From: an uncultured Prevotellaceae bacterium | Lineage (GTDB): Bacteria; Bacteroidota; Bacteroidia; Bacteroidales; Bacteroidaceae | Direction of reading: 5' to 3' | NCBI GenBank assembly: GCA_958404085.1 | Contig: CATXZX010000149.1 | Location: forward strand, 1 to 5,658 | Length of the DNA: 5,658 nt | Shown: piece after piece, positions 1 through 5,658 of the stretch | Layout: the number at the start of each line of letters is the position of its first letter | Numbering within the stretch: the stretch's first letter is position 1 | Notes under the pieces: model-generated | The model's input: the letters and a program-made list of their open reading frames with translations, nothing else | What the model was told of the DNA's origin: nothing | Database searches by the model: none | Position numbers and translations under genes: made by a program

Positions 1-861
1 TTTCTGCACGCGGGCGATATGATTGTGTACACACGCGGACGGACTGTCAAGCCGGCCCAGTACAAAGCCCAGGGCGGAGGTTTGTTTACCGAAGGGCCGC
101 TGGTGGTGCTTGTCAACGAGTTTTCGGCTTCGGCGGCCGAGATAGTGGCCGGCGCCTTGCAGGACCAGGACCGCGCCACCATTGTGGGCCGTCGTTCCTT
201 CGGCAAAGGATTGGTCCAGGTGCCTGTCGATTTGCCCGACGGCTCGATGATTCGCCTCACGGTGTCCCATTACTACACACCGGTGGGCCGCTGCATCCAA
301 AAACCGTACGAGAAAGGAAAAAAAGAAGACTATAACCGCGACTGGATAGAGCGCTTCAAGCGCGGCGAGATGCAGCATGCCGACAGCATGCACCTGCCCG
401 ATTCCTTGCAGTACCGTACGCTGAAGAAACAACGTCTCGTGTATGGCGGCGGAGGTATCGTGCCCGATGAGTTCGTGCCGCTCGATACGTTGCGCTATAC
501 CGACTGTTTCCGCCGCATATCGGCGCGCAATATCATTATAGAACAAAACCTGAAGTACATGGATGCCGAGCGGAAATCATTGACCCGCAAGTATAAGACG
601 TTCGAGGCCTTCCGCACCGGCTACCAGGTGCCGCAGTCGTTGCTCGATGCCATCCTGAAAGAGGCGGCCGAGGCCAAAATCGTTCCGGCCGACGATGCCG
701 AACGCGAAAAGACGCTCGAACAGTTGCGCCTGCTCCTGAAGTCATTGGCCGCACGCGACCTGTGGGACATCTCCGAGTACTACCAGATCATGAATACGGC
801 CGACCCCATGGTGACGCGGGCGGCCCGTCTGCTCGCTTCGCCGCAGGCCGGCGGGCGTTGA
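1..861 (+). CDS. S41 family carboxy-terminal processing protease, C-terminal part (5' end outside window)
   Basis: The reading frame is open from base 1, so the Met at 19 is internal and the N-terminus (export signal and PDZ domain in this family) lies upstream. The 286 visible residues include the S41 core. The motif FSASAAE carries the nucleophile Ser at 130-132, and SFGKGLVQ carries the general-base Lys at 205-207 and a Gln at 217-219. The 25-residue Ser-to-Lys spacing equals that of E. coli Prc (S430/K455), so the active site looks intact. About 210 residues follow, including a GGGGIVPD segment (about 445-468) and a charged helical tail, typical of the longer Bacteroidota members. By family knowledge these are envelope serine proteases that cleave proteins near their C-termini; the substrate here is unknown. 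The gene ends with TGA at 859-861 and converges on ybeY across the hairpin at 875-918. The family assignment is firm; the exact subfamily (CtpA or Prc) is not. Confidence 0.93.
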   Translation, partial: FLHAGDMIVYTRGRTVKPAQYKAQGGGLFTEGPLVVLVNEFSASAAEIVAGALQDQDRATIVGRRSFGKGLVQVPVDLPDGSMIRLTVSHYYTPVGRCIQKPYEKGKKEDYNRDWIERFKRGEMQHADSMHLPDSLQYRTLKKQRLVYGGGGIVPDEFVPLDTLRYTDCFRRISARNIIIEQNLKYMDAERKSLTRKYKTFEAFRTGYQVPQSLLDAILKEAAEAKIVPADDAEREKTLEQLRLLLKSLAARDLWDISEYYQIMNTADPMVTRAARLLASPQAGGR

Positions 862-874
862 CGACGCATCCGGC

Positions 875-918
875 AACAGACAGGGCGGGGTTTTTCGAAA
901 AACCTCGCCCTGTCTGTT
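875..918. terminator. Long inverted repeat, probable bidirectional terminator
   Basis: Two 21-base arms (875-895 and 898-918) flank a central CG. They are complementary at every position except 888/905, which is a G-U wobble in + strand RNA and a C-A mismatch in - strand RNA. The hairpin lies 13 bases after the protease stop and 40 bases after the ybeY stop, the expected place for a terminator shared by convergent genes. The GC-rich part of the stem is outermost and the T5/A5 tracts are at the loop end, so there is no U-tract after the stem as in a textbook intrinsic terminator. The terminator role is therefore inferred from position and structure. Confidence 0.72.
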
Positions 919-958
919 ATCCGATGTGCCGGTGTCCGGTCCCGAAACGGCGGTTCCG

Positions 959-1387
959 TCACTTTCCGGCCAGTTCGTCCAGCATCTCGAGTGCCCGGTT
1001 TTCGGCCGCCTCCATCTGTTCGCGTTCGCCGGGTCCCTTGTCGTTGATGCCGCACAAGTGCAGAATGCCGTGTATGACGACGCGGTAAAATTCCTCCTCG
1101 TACGTCGTGCCCTGTTCTTCGGCGTTGCTGCGCACGGTGTCCAGGCTGATGAACAGGTCGCCGCCGATAAGGTTCTCTTCCGTATAGTCGAAGGTGATGA
1201 TGTCCGTATAGTAGTCGTGCTGAAGATACTGCCGGTTCACCTCCAGAATCTTGTCGTCGTTACAGAATATGTACGCCACGTCTCCCACCTTTTTCCCGTA
1301 AACGGCGGCCACGGCCCGAATCCAGGTCGAGACCAGTCTTTTTTTGATGACGGGCATGCGGACGCCGTCTGTGTTGAAGCTAATCAT
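959..1387 (-). CDS. ybeY: Endoribonuclease YbeY (rRNA maturation factor)
   Basis: The product is 142 residues, a normal length for this family. YbeY is a metal-dependent single-strand endoribonuclease involved in 16S rRNA 3'-end maturation and ribosome quality control. Diagnostic features are the TDIITF segment (residues 61-66, equivalent to TDVLSF in E. coli), GGDLFIS (75-81), and the metal site HGILHLCGIND at 106-116. His106 and His110 match the first two ligands, but the third His (E. coli H124) is replaced by Asp116 and followed by Lys117. From memory, the same HLCGINDKGPGER string occurs in other Bacteroidales YbeY proteins, so this looks like a lineage form and not damage. The start is well bounded: the ATG at 1387 is preceded in frame by CAT and then the stop TAA. 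No strong Shine-Dalgarno is visible, as is usual in Bacteroidota. The gene follows ruvB after 25 nt and is probably co-transcribed with it. Confidence 0.94.
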   Translation of the reverse strand: MISFNTDGVRMPVIKKRLVSTWIRAVAAVYGKKVGDVAYIFCNDDKILEVNRQYLQHDYYTDIITFDYTEENLIGGDLFISLDTVRSNAEEQGTTYEEEFYRVVIHGILHLCGINDKGPGEREQMEAAENRALEMLDELAGK

Positions 1388-1412
1388 ATGTTACTCGATT
1401 GAATGGATGTTT

Positions 1413-2456
1413 TTAATCGTCGAAGAGCGGACCGAAAGGCTTATTGCTGCCGTACAGGCTCCGGCCCAGGTGTTTGTAGGCCAGTTCCGTCACCTCGCGG
1501 CCGCGGGGTGTCCGCCGTATGAAGCCCTCCTTGATGAGGAACGGCTCGTAAACTTCCTCCACCGTGCCGGCATCCTCGCCGATGGCCGTCGCGATGGTCG
1601 TGATACCGACGGGTCCTCCTTTAAACTTGTCGATGATGGTGGTCAGAATCTTGTTGTCTATTTCGTCCAGGCCGTACCGGTCTATGTTGAGGGCCTCTAA
1701 TGCGTAGCGCGCAATGTCCATGTCTATTTTTCCCGAACCCTTCACCTGTGCAAAGTCGCGTACGCGGCGCAGCAGCGCGTTGGCTATACGGGGCGTGCCG
1801 CGGCTGCGTCCCGCTATCTCGGCCGCCGCCCGTTTGTCGATGGGCACGCCCAGTATGCCGGCCGAGCGTTCGATGATGCTTTGCAGCACCTGTGCGTCGT
1901 AGTACTCCAGGTGCAGGTTGATGCCGAAGCGGGCCCGTAGCGGTGCGGTCAGCAGGCCGCTGCGCGTCGTGGCTCCCACCAGCGTAAAGGGGTTCAGGTC
2001 TATCTGTATGCTGCGGGCCGAGGGGCCGCGGTCTATCATGATGTCGATGCGGAAGTCCTCCATGGCCGAATAAAGATACTCCTCGACAACCGGAGAGAGC
2101 CGGTGGATCTCGTCGATGAAGAGTACGTCGTTCGTCTCGAGCGATGTCAGCAGTCCCGCCAGGTCGCCCGGCTTGTCCAGCACGGGTCCCGACGTTAGTT
2201 TGAAGCCTACGCCCAGTTCGTTGGCAATGATGTTGCTGAGCGTGGTCTTTCCGAGTCCCGGAGGGCCGTGCAGCAGGGTGTGGTCCAGCGGCTCTCCGCG
2301 CAGTTTGGCAGCTTGTACAAAGACGCGCAGGTTCTCCACCACCTTGTACTGGCCGCTGAAGTCGTCGAAGCGCAGCGGCCGTAACGCATTCTCGTACTCC
2401 CGTTCGCTCGGTGTGCCTTTCTGCTCGGCACGTATGTCGAATGTATCTTCAGTCAT
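1413..2456 (-). CDS. ruvB: Holliday junction branch-migration ATPase RuvB
   Basis: The 347-residue product matches the usual RuvB length. RuvB is the hexameric AAA+ motor that, with RuvA, drives branch migration of Holliday junctions in recombinational repair. All key motifs are visible: Walker A GPPGLGKT (64-71), Walker B VLFIDEIH (111-118, with D115 and E116), sensor 1 GATTRSG (161-167), the arginine-finger segment LRARFG (173-178), sensor 2 GTPRIANALLRR (220-231), and a C-terminal winged-helix region with GFIRRTPRGR (311-320). The frame stays open upstream to an ATG at 2645, but that 63-residue extension resembles nothing in RuvB, would run into the divergent methyltransferase gene and would cover the promoter box at 2463-2470. 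I therefore place the start at 2456, giving MTEDTFDIR. The gene is first in a probable two-gene unit with ybeY. ruvA and ruvC are not in the window. Confidence 0.97.
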   Translation of the reverse strand: MTEDTFDIRAEQKGTPSEREYENALRPLRFDDFSGQYKVVENLRVFVQAAKLRGEPLDHTLLHGPPGLGKTTLSNIIANELGVGFKLTSGPVLDKPGDLAGLLTSLETNDVLFIDEIHRLSPVVEEYLYSAMEDFRIDIMIDRGPSARSIQIDLNPFTLVGATTRSGLLTAPLRARFGINLHLEYYDAQVLQSIIERSAGILGVPIDKRAAAEIAGRSRGTPRIANALLRRVRDFAQVKGSGKIDMDIARYALEALNIDRYGLDEIDNKILTTIIDKFKGGPVGITTIATAIGEDAGTVEEVYEPFLIKEGFIRRTPRGREVTELAYKHLGRSLYGSNKPFGPLFDD

Positions 2457-2462
2457 AGGTCG

Positions 2463-2470
2463 CAAAGGTA
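2463..2470 (-). promoter_or_regulatory. Bacteroidota -7 promoter box for ruvB-ybeY
   Basis: Read on the minus strand this is TACCTTTG, an exact match to the Bacteroidota sigma-ABfr -7 consensus TAnnTTTG. Only six bases (CGACCT) separate it from the ruvB ATG. I see no convincing TTTG-type -33 element about 19-21 bases upstream; that stretch reads roughly ACGG. The placement predicts transcription starting at or within a few bases of the start codon. Confidence 0.6.
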
Positions 2471-2564
2471 CGATTTTTTGTCGAAATAGTCCGTTTCGTC
2501 CTTTCCTTTCGTGTTTTAGGCCGCTCCGCCCCGTACGATACCGGTGTATGTGTGGATTTTTGCG

Positions 2565-2572
2565 TATCTTTA
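2565..2572 (+). promoter_or_regulatory. Probable Bacteroidota -7 promoter box for the methyltransferase gene
   Basis: TATCTTTA matches TAnnTTTG at every position but the last. It lies 17 bases before the ATG at 2590, which would give a leader of roughly 11-13 bases containing a purine-rich AAGAAG just before the start codon. No good -33 element is visible. It faces away from the ruvB -7 box, making 2457-2589 a compact divergent promoter region. Confidence 0.45.
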
Positions 2573-2589
2573 TCCCAAAAAACAAGAAG

Positions 2590-3798
2590 ATGGATACGAA
2601 AACCCGCGAGTTTATTCTGGCCCATCGCACCGACGACGTGCGCACCTTGGCTCTTCAGGCATCCCGCTATGCAGGCGTCGATATGACCGTGGCACTGGTT
2701 CAGATAGAAGGGTGGCAGAAATTGCGTCGCAAGGTGCCCTCCTGGACCGAAATAGAAGGCCCGGATTTCGAAAAACAAGGCCCGGAGTCTGAAACGGAGG
2801 GCCTGCTCTATCCGCCGCAGCTCTCCGTCGAGCAATGTTCGAGCGAGGAAACGGCCCGCTACAAGGCCTCTGTGGCCTGCCGCCTGCTGCCGAAGTGTGA
2901 TAAAATGGCCGATTTGACCGGCGGTTTCGGCGTCGATTTCGTTTTTCTGGCCCGCCGGTTCCGACAGGCGCTGTATGGGGAGCGAAACCCCGTACTCTGC
3001 GAACTGGCCCGCCACAACTTTCCGCTGCTCGGCGTGCCCGGCGCACGCATCGTCGAGGGCGACGGTTGCGACCTGCCGTCCGGCGAGACGTGGGACCTGG
3101 TCTATTTCGACCCCGCCCGGCGCGACCGTGCGGGACGCAAGACTGTTTCCATCGCCGACTGCGAACCCGATGCCTCCCGCTTGCTCTCCCTGTTGTCGGG
3201 CCGGGCCGCGCTGGTGATGATTAAGCTCTCGCCGATGCTCGACCTCCACAGTGCGTTGACCGATTTGCCCGGTATTTGCGAATTGCACGTCGTATCCGTC
3301 GGCGGCGAGTGCCGCGAGCTTCTGGCCTGTGTGCGCCCGGGCTTTGCCGACGAGGCCACTGTATGCTGCGCCTGTGGCGACTGGCATTTCCGTTTCCGCC
3401 TGACCGAAGAGGCCGGGGCTGTACCTTCCTTTTCGCTCCCCCTGACATACCTTTATGAGCCCGATGCGGCCCTGCTGAAGGCCGGCGCCTACCGCCTGAC
3501 GGCTGTCCGTTACGGATTGCACAAACTCCATGCCAACAGCCACCTTTATACGTCCGACGCGCTTTGTCCCGATTTCCCCGGTCGCGTATTCCGGGTCGAG
3601 GCGTATGGCGGGTTCGGCAAGAAAGAGGTGCGCGACTTGCTTTCCGGCCTGCGCGCGGCCAATCTGACGGTACGTAACTTTCCGGCCACCGTGGCCGAAC
3701 TGCGCCGTCGCCTGCGCCTGGCCGAGGGCGGCGACTGCTACCTGTTTGCCACGACCGGCTCCGACGGCCGCCACTTGCTCGTGAGGTGCCGGCGCTGA
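2590..3798 (+). CDS. SAM-dependent methyltransferase with THUMP-like C-terminal domain
   Basis: The product is 402 residues, and the regions are read from motifs. Residues 1-55 form a helical N-terminal region ending in RKVPSW. The segment EQCSSEETARYKA (81-93) precedes a class I Rossmann methyltransferase fold with motif I DLTGGFGVD (108-116), an acidic strand-2 residue in YGERNP (E131), GDGCD (157-161), and a catalytic-position motif DPARRD (174-179). The last ~70 residues (FRVEAYGGFGKKEVRDLL onward, 334-402) resemble the THUMP-like domain of Bacteroidota proteins such as Porphyromonas gingivalis PG_1098. This architecture suggests methylation of a structured RNA, but substrate and modified atom are unknown and no locus name is warranted. 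The frame stays open for 158 codons upstream across ruvB; I chose ATG 2590 because the recognisable protein begins there, a promoter-like box lies just upstream, and the extension is antisense to ruvB. It is transcribed divergently from ruvB and convergently with the surface-protein gene. High GC matches its left neighbours. Confidence 0.87.
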   Translation: MDTKTREFILAHRTDDVRTLALQASRYAGVDMTVALVQIEGWQKLRRKVPSWTEIEGPDFEKQGPESETEGLLYPPQLSVEQCSSEETARYKASVACRLLPKCDKMADLTGGFGVDFVFLARRFRQALYGERNPVLCELARHNFPLLGVPGARIVEGDGCDLPSGETWDLVYFDPARRDRAGRKTVSIADCEPDASRLLSLLSGRAALVMIKLSPMLDLHSALTDLPGICELHVVSVGGECRELLACVRPGFADEATVCCACGDWHFRFRLTEEAGAVPSFSLPLTYLYEPDAALLKAGAYRLTAVRYGLHKLHANSHLYTSDALCPDFPGRVFRVEAYGGFGKKEVRDLLSGLRAANLTVRNFPATVAELRRRLRLAEGGDCYLFATTGSDGRHLLVRCRR

Positions 3799-3853
3799 GG
3801 GCGTACCGGTTTCGAAAGTGGCCTGTGTTGTTATAGAGATACTTTACTGATGC

Positions 3854-5658
3854 TTATTCAATGGTTTTCTGTGTGCCGCTGAATTCCGGCCATACGGTAA
3901 ATCCGTAAGAAGTACTGGACGAATTGGAATGTCCGCACACATGATATCCGTTTGCTATTTCCGTACCGTTGCCTATGTTATATTTTTTTCTGTTATCAGC
4001 GTAGAATATCAAACACCTTCCGTTGGTTTGAAGTACAGTTGTCGCGATATATGTTACGTTACTGAATGCCGGCCATGTTGAATTTAAATTAAAAGCGGAG
4101 GGTTTGTATTTCCAATTGGTTGCTGTCAGGCAATAGTCGCGCACTCCCGTTGGATAAATTTTCACCTTGGCGCCTTGGTTCCCGTATTCTGTGGAAGCAA
4201 CCCAGCATTTTGAATCGGAATCCCAATAGAAGTTATCGTTATCGGTTATTCTATTATCATAATAACCCTTGAATAGCTGACTAGCCATGCCTCCAAAAGC
4301 GTTTGAGTTAGGCACATTAAAGCCCGGCGGGCATGGATCGTAAATGGTTTTTGTCACTTTCTGGTTGTTATACTTTCTCTCGGGTTCGTTATAAGTGCCT
4401 CCATACTGATAAGCGGTTGAATTCCAAAAATTATGGATTGTTGAATCCGTAGCCGCATAACCGGCACCCTTCAATGCGTGCCAATAGTTGCGGAATTTGT
4501 CTACGCTCTCGGGAACTGTCGGATTTCCCATTGTAAAGGCGTACGGATACCGGATTGTCTCGCCGATATTCATTCCTTCCTCGTAACCGATCTTTACAGA
4601 ACTGCAAAACTCATATCCTTCATATTGGTCATATATAGGTTTGTTAAACATGGTGAACTCATATACGTTTGGTGTATAGACGTAAGGTTTCGAAAAAGGC
4701 TTCTCATATACACCGGGAAGCATGGCATCCTTGCGTCCCCACATATAGTACGTGTTGTCGCCGGCAACAGAGGCCATGATGGCATCCTGCTGACCGTCAA
4801 AAATCATCTGACTGCCGGTATCGCCTTTCAGGTCAAAGTCAACAAAGTCAAACTTCACCTTCAATGGCCTTGAGTCATTCTTGCCATGTGAGGGGGAATA
4901 TCCGAGAGTGGAGTTCATAAGCTGATATTCTGTCTTATGGCCGGAACCGTCGTCATCCTTTGAGCGCGTTATCACAGGCTCGCTGCAATGATTTGAACTT
5001 GTCACCCATATATGCCAACTCCACACAATATCATATTCGTCGCCGTTTTTCTTCTTGCGCAATGCTATAACCGCATTGCCGTCTGTTATGGAACTTTCCT
5101 GTATGCGGAACTGTATTTTGCCCTTGTCGGATGATTTGTATTCCACTTTATCCACCAATCCGGGAGAATCTGACCACAACAATATGGCGTCATACTCTCC
5201 GCTGCCTAACTGGTCTGTTATATACGGTCCGTTTATTTTATTGTTGTTGTGGTCCACAAAATGCTTCAATCCGGAAACTGCCGGCGTTGACGACGGGTTT
5301 ACGGTGTATGCGCTTGTGTTATTTGCCTTATTCTTCAGAGCATTGCCGTAAACGGCAGGAAAGGAGAAATATCCCGGGTCGGTAACGATATAGCAGTTGG
5401 CGGTTTCGTTTTCAGAACCGGTAGGATGGTTGTAAGAGTCTGACAGGTCTGTCGGGCTTTCGTATGAGCCTTGCACGGTGGAAGTATATTTCGAATGAAT
5501 ACCGTTAAACACGCTTTGTCCCTGCAGCACCAATGAGCCGCGTTGTGGCTTTGTGCAGTCTGTCGGTTGCGTTTCGGTCTCGTCCTTATCCCATGAGCCC
5601 TTTCTCCAAGTGTTTCCGCCGTCAGTGGATGAATACACATTTACATGAGCGGGTATGT
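3854..5658 (-). CDS. Fimbrillin-like / major-paralogous-domain surface protein, C-terminal part (5' end outside window)
   Basis: The minus-strand frame is open to the right edge. The apparent GTG start at 5638 is internal, since codons for IPAHVN precede it, so about 600 residues of a longer protein are visible. Signals typical of large Bacteroidales fimbrillin-like exported proteins are: TANCYIVTDPGYFSFPAVYGNA (about 5336-5401), DAILLWS (about 5176-5196), VWSWHIWVT (about 5001-5029), TYYMWGRKDAMLPG (4712-4763 region), and IYDPCPPGFNVP (4310-4345). The protein is rich in Asn, Ser, Thr, Tyr and Gly, as is common for beta-rich cell-surface proteins. An Asp-box-like SxDxGxTW lies at 5606-5629. 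The C-terminus ends shortly after GFTVWPEF with no recognisable type IX sorting domain; any signal or lipoprotein peptide is outside the window. Base composition is much lower in GC than the genes to the left: 22 G/C of 60 at 3961-4020 against 42 of 60 at 3061-3120. Exact role (adhesin, pilus subunit, other) is unknown. Confidence 0.8.
   Translation of the reverse strand, partial: IPAHVNVYSSTDGGNTWRKGSWDKDETETQPTDCTKPQRGSLVLQGQSVFNGIHSKYTSTVQGSYESPTDLSDSYNHPTGSENETANCYIVTDPGYFSFPAVYGNALKNKANNTSAYTVNPSSTPAVSGLKHFVDHNNNKINGPYITDQLGSGEYDAILLWSDSPGLVDKVEYKSSDKGKIQFRIQESSITDGNAVIALRKKKNGDEYDIVWSWHIWVTSSNHCSEPVITRSKDDDGSGHKTEYQLMNSTLGYSPSHGKNDSRPLKVKFDFVDFDLKGDTGSQMIFDGQQDAIMASVAGDNTYYMWGRKDAMLPGVYEKPFSKPYVYTPNVYEFTMFNKPIYDQYEGYEFCSSVKIGYEEGMNIGETIRYPYAFTMGNPTVPESVDKFRNYWHALKGAGYAATDSTIHNFWNSTAYQYGGTYNEPERKYNNQKVTKTIYDPCPPGFNVPNSNAFGGMASQLFKGYYDNRITDNDNFYWDSDSKCWVASTEYGNQGAKVKIYPTGVRDYCLTATNWKYKPSAFNLNSTWPAFSNVTYIATTVLQTNGRCLIFYADNRKKYNIGNGTEIANGYHVCGHSNSSSTSYGFTVWPEFSGTQKTIE

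Noticed and set aside
926..1402. Plus-strand open frame of 158 codons opposite ybeY
   Set aside because: It is a shadow of ybeY on the other strand, overlaps the ybeY start and stop and has no family-like features.
2116..2589. N-terminal extension of the methyltransferase frame across ruvB
   Set aside because: The extension is antisense to ruvB, low in recognisable content and not part of the family; the true protein starts at the ATG at 2590.
2457..2645. 63-residue N-terminal extension of RuvB
   Set aside because: It does not match RuvB, would cover the promoter-like box at 2463-2470 and would overlap the divergent gene.
2758..2791. Short direct repeat AAGGCCCGGA-like within the methyltransferase gene
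   Set aside because: Two near copies of about 8-10 bases encode similar EGPD/QGPE residues in a linker-like region; probably chance or low-complexity linker, not a functional repeat.
2449..3774. A 441-codon open frame on the minus strand, antisense to the methyltransferase gene
   Set aside because: It mirrors a GC-rich real gene, has no recognisable motif, and overlaps both the ruvB start and its promoter. Long antisense frames are expected in GC-rich DNA.
3799..3853. Possible terminator between the convergent methyltransferase and surface-protein genes
   Set aside because: The only hairpin I see (3806-3812 with 3815-3821) has a mismatch, a wobble and a two-base loop, and no T-tract follows. 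It is too weak to annotate.
4478..4873. Plus-strand open frame of 131 codons opposite the surface-protein gene
   Set aside because: It lies wholly antisense to a well-supported coding frame and has no recognisable motif or promoter box.

Overview
The window looks like a chromosomal segment from a fairly GC-rich member of the Bacteroidales. An Alistipes/Rikenellaceae-like organism is my best guess, but the genus is not proven. The evidence is the Bacteroidota-type protein sequences (S41 protease tail, YbeY, a THUMP-like methyltransferase, a fimbrillin-like surface protein) and -7 promoter boxes close to the Bacteroidota consensus TAnnTTTG.

Layout, left to right. (1) 1-861, + strand: the C-terminal part of an S41 carboxy-terminal processing protease, with its catalytic Ser/Lys/Gln intact; its N-terminus is outside the window. 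(2) 875-918: a long, nearly perfect inverted repeat between two convergent genes, probably a shared terminator. (3) 959-2456, - strand: a two-gene unit, ruvB followed 25 nt later by ybeY. RuvB is the Holliday-junction branch-migration motor and YbeY is the rRNA-processing endoribonuclease. (4) 2457-2589: a divergent promoter region for ruvB (-) and the next gene (+). (5) 2590-3798, + strand: a SAM-dependent methyltransferase with a THUMP-like C-terminus, probably acting on RNA, target unknown. (6) 3854-5658, - strand: the C-terminal portion of a large fimbrillin-like surface protein, much poorer in GC than everything to its left and running off the right edge.

Genes 1 to 5 are ordinary conserved housekeeping genes. 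The accessory part is the surface-protein gene, which starts at a sharp drop in base composition near 3800-3850. I found no CRISPR array, tRNA or rRNA gene, insertion sequence, or convincing new defence or mobile system. The points most worth a second look are the Asp replacing the third metal-binding His in YbeY, the promoter placed so close to the ruvB start that the mRNA may be leaderless, the inside-out hairpin at 875-918, and the composition break with its partial surface protein.
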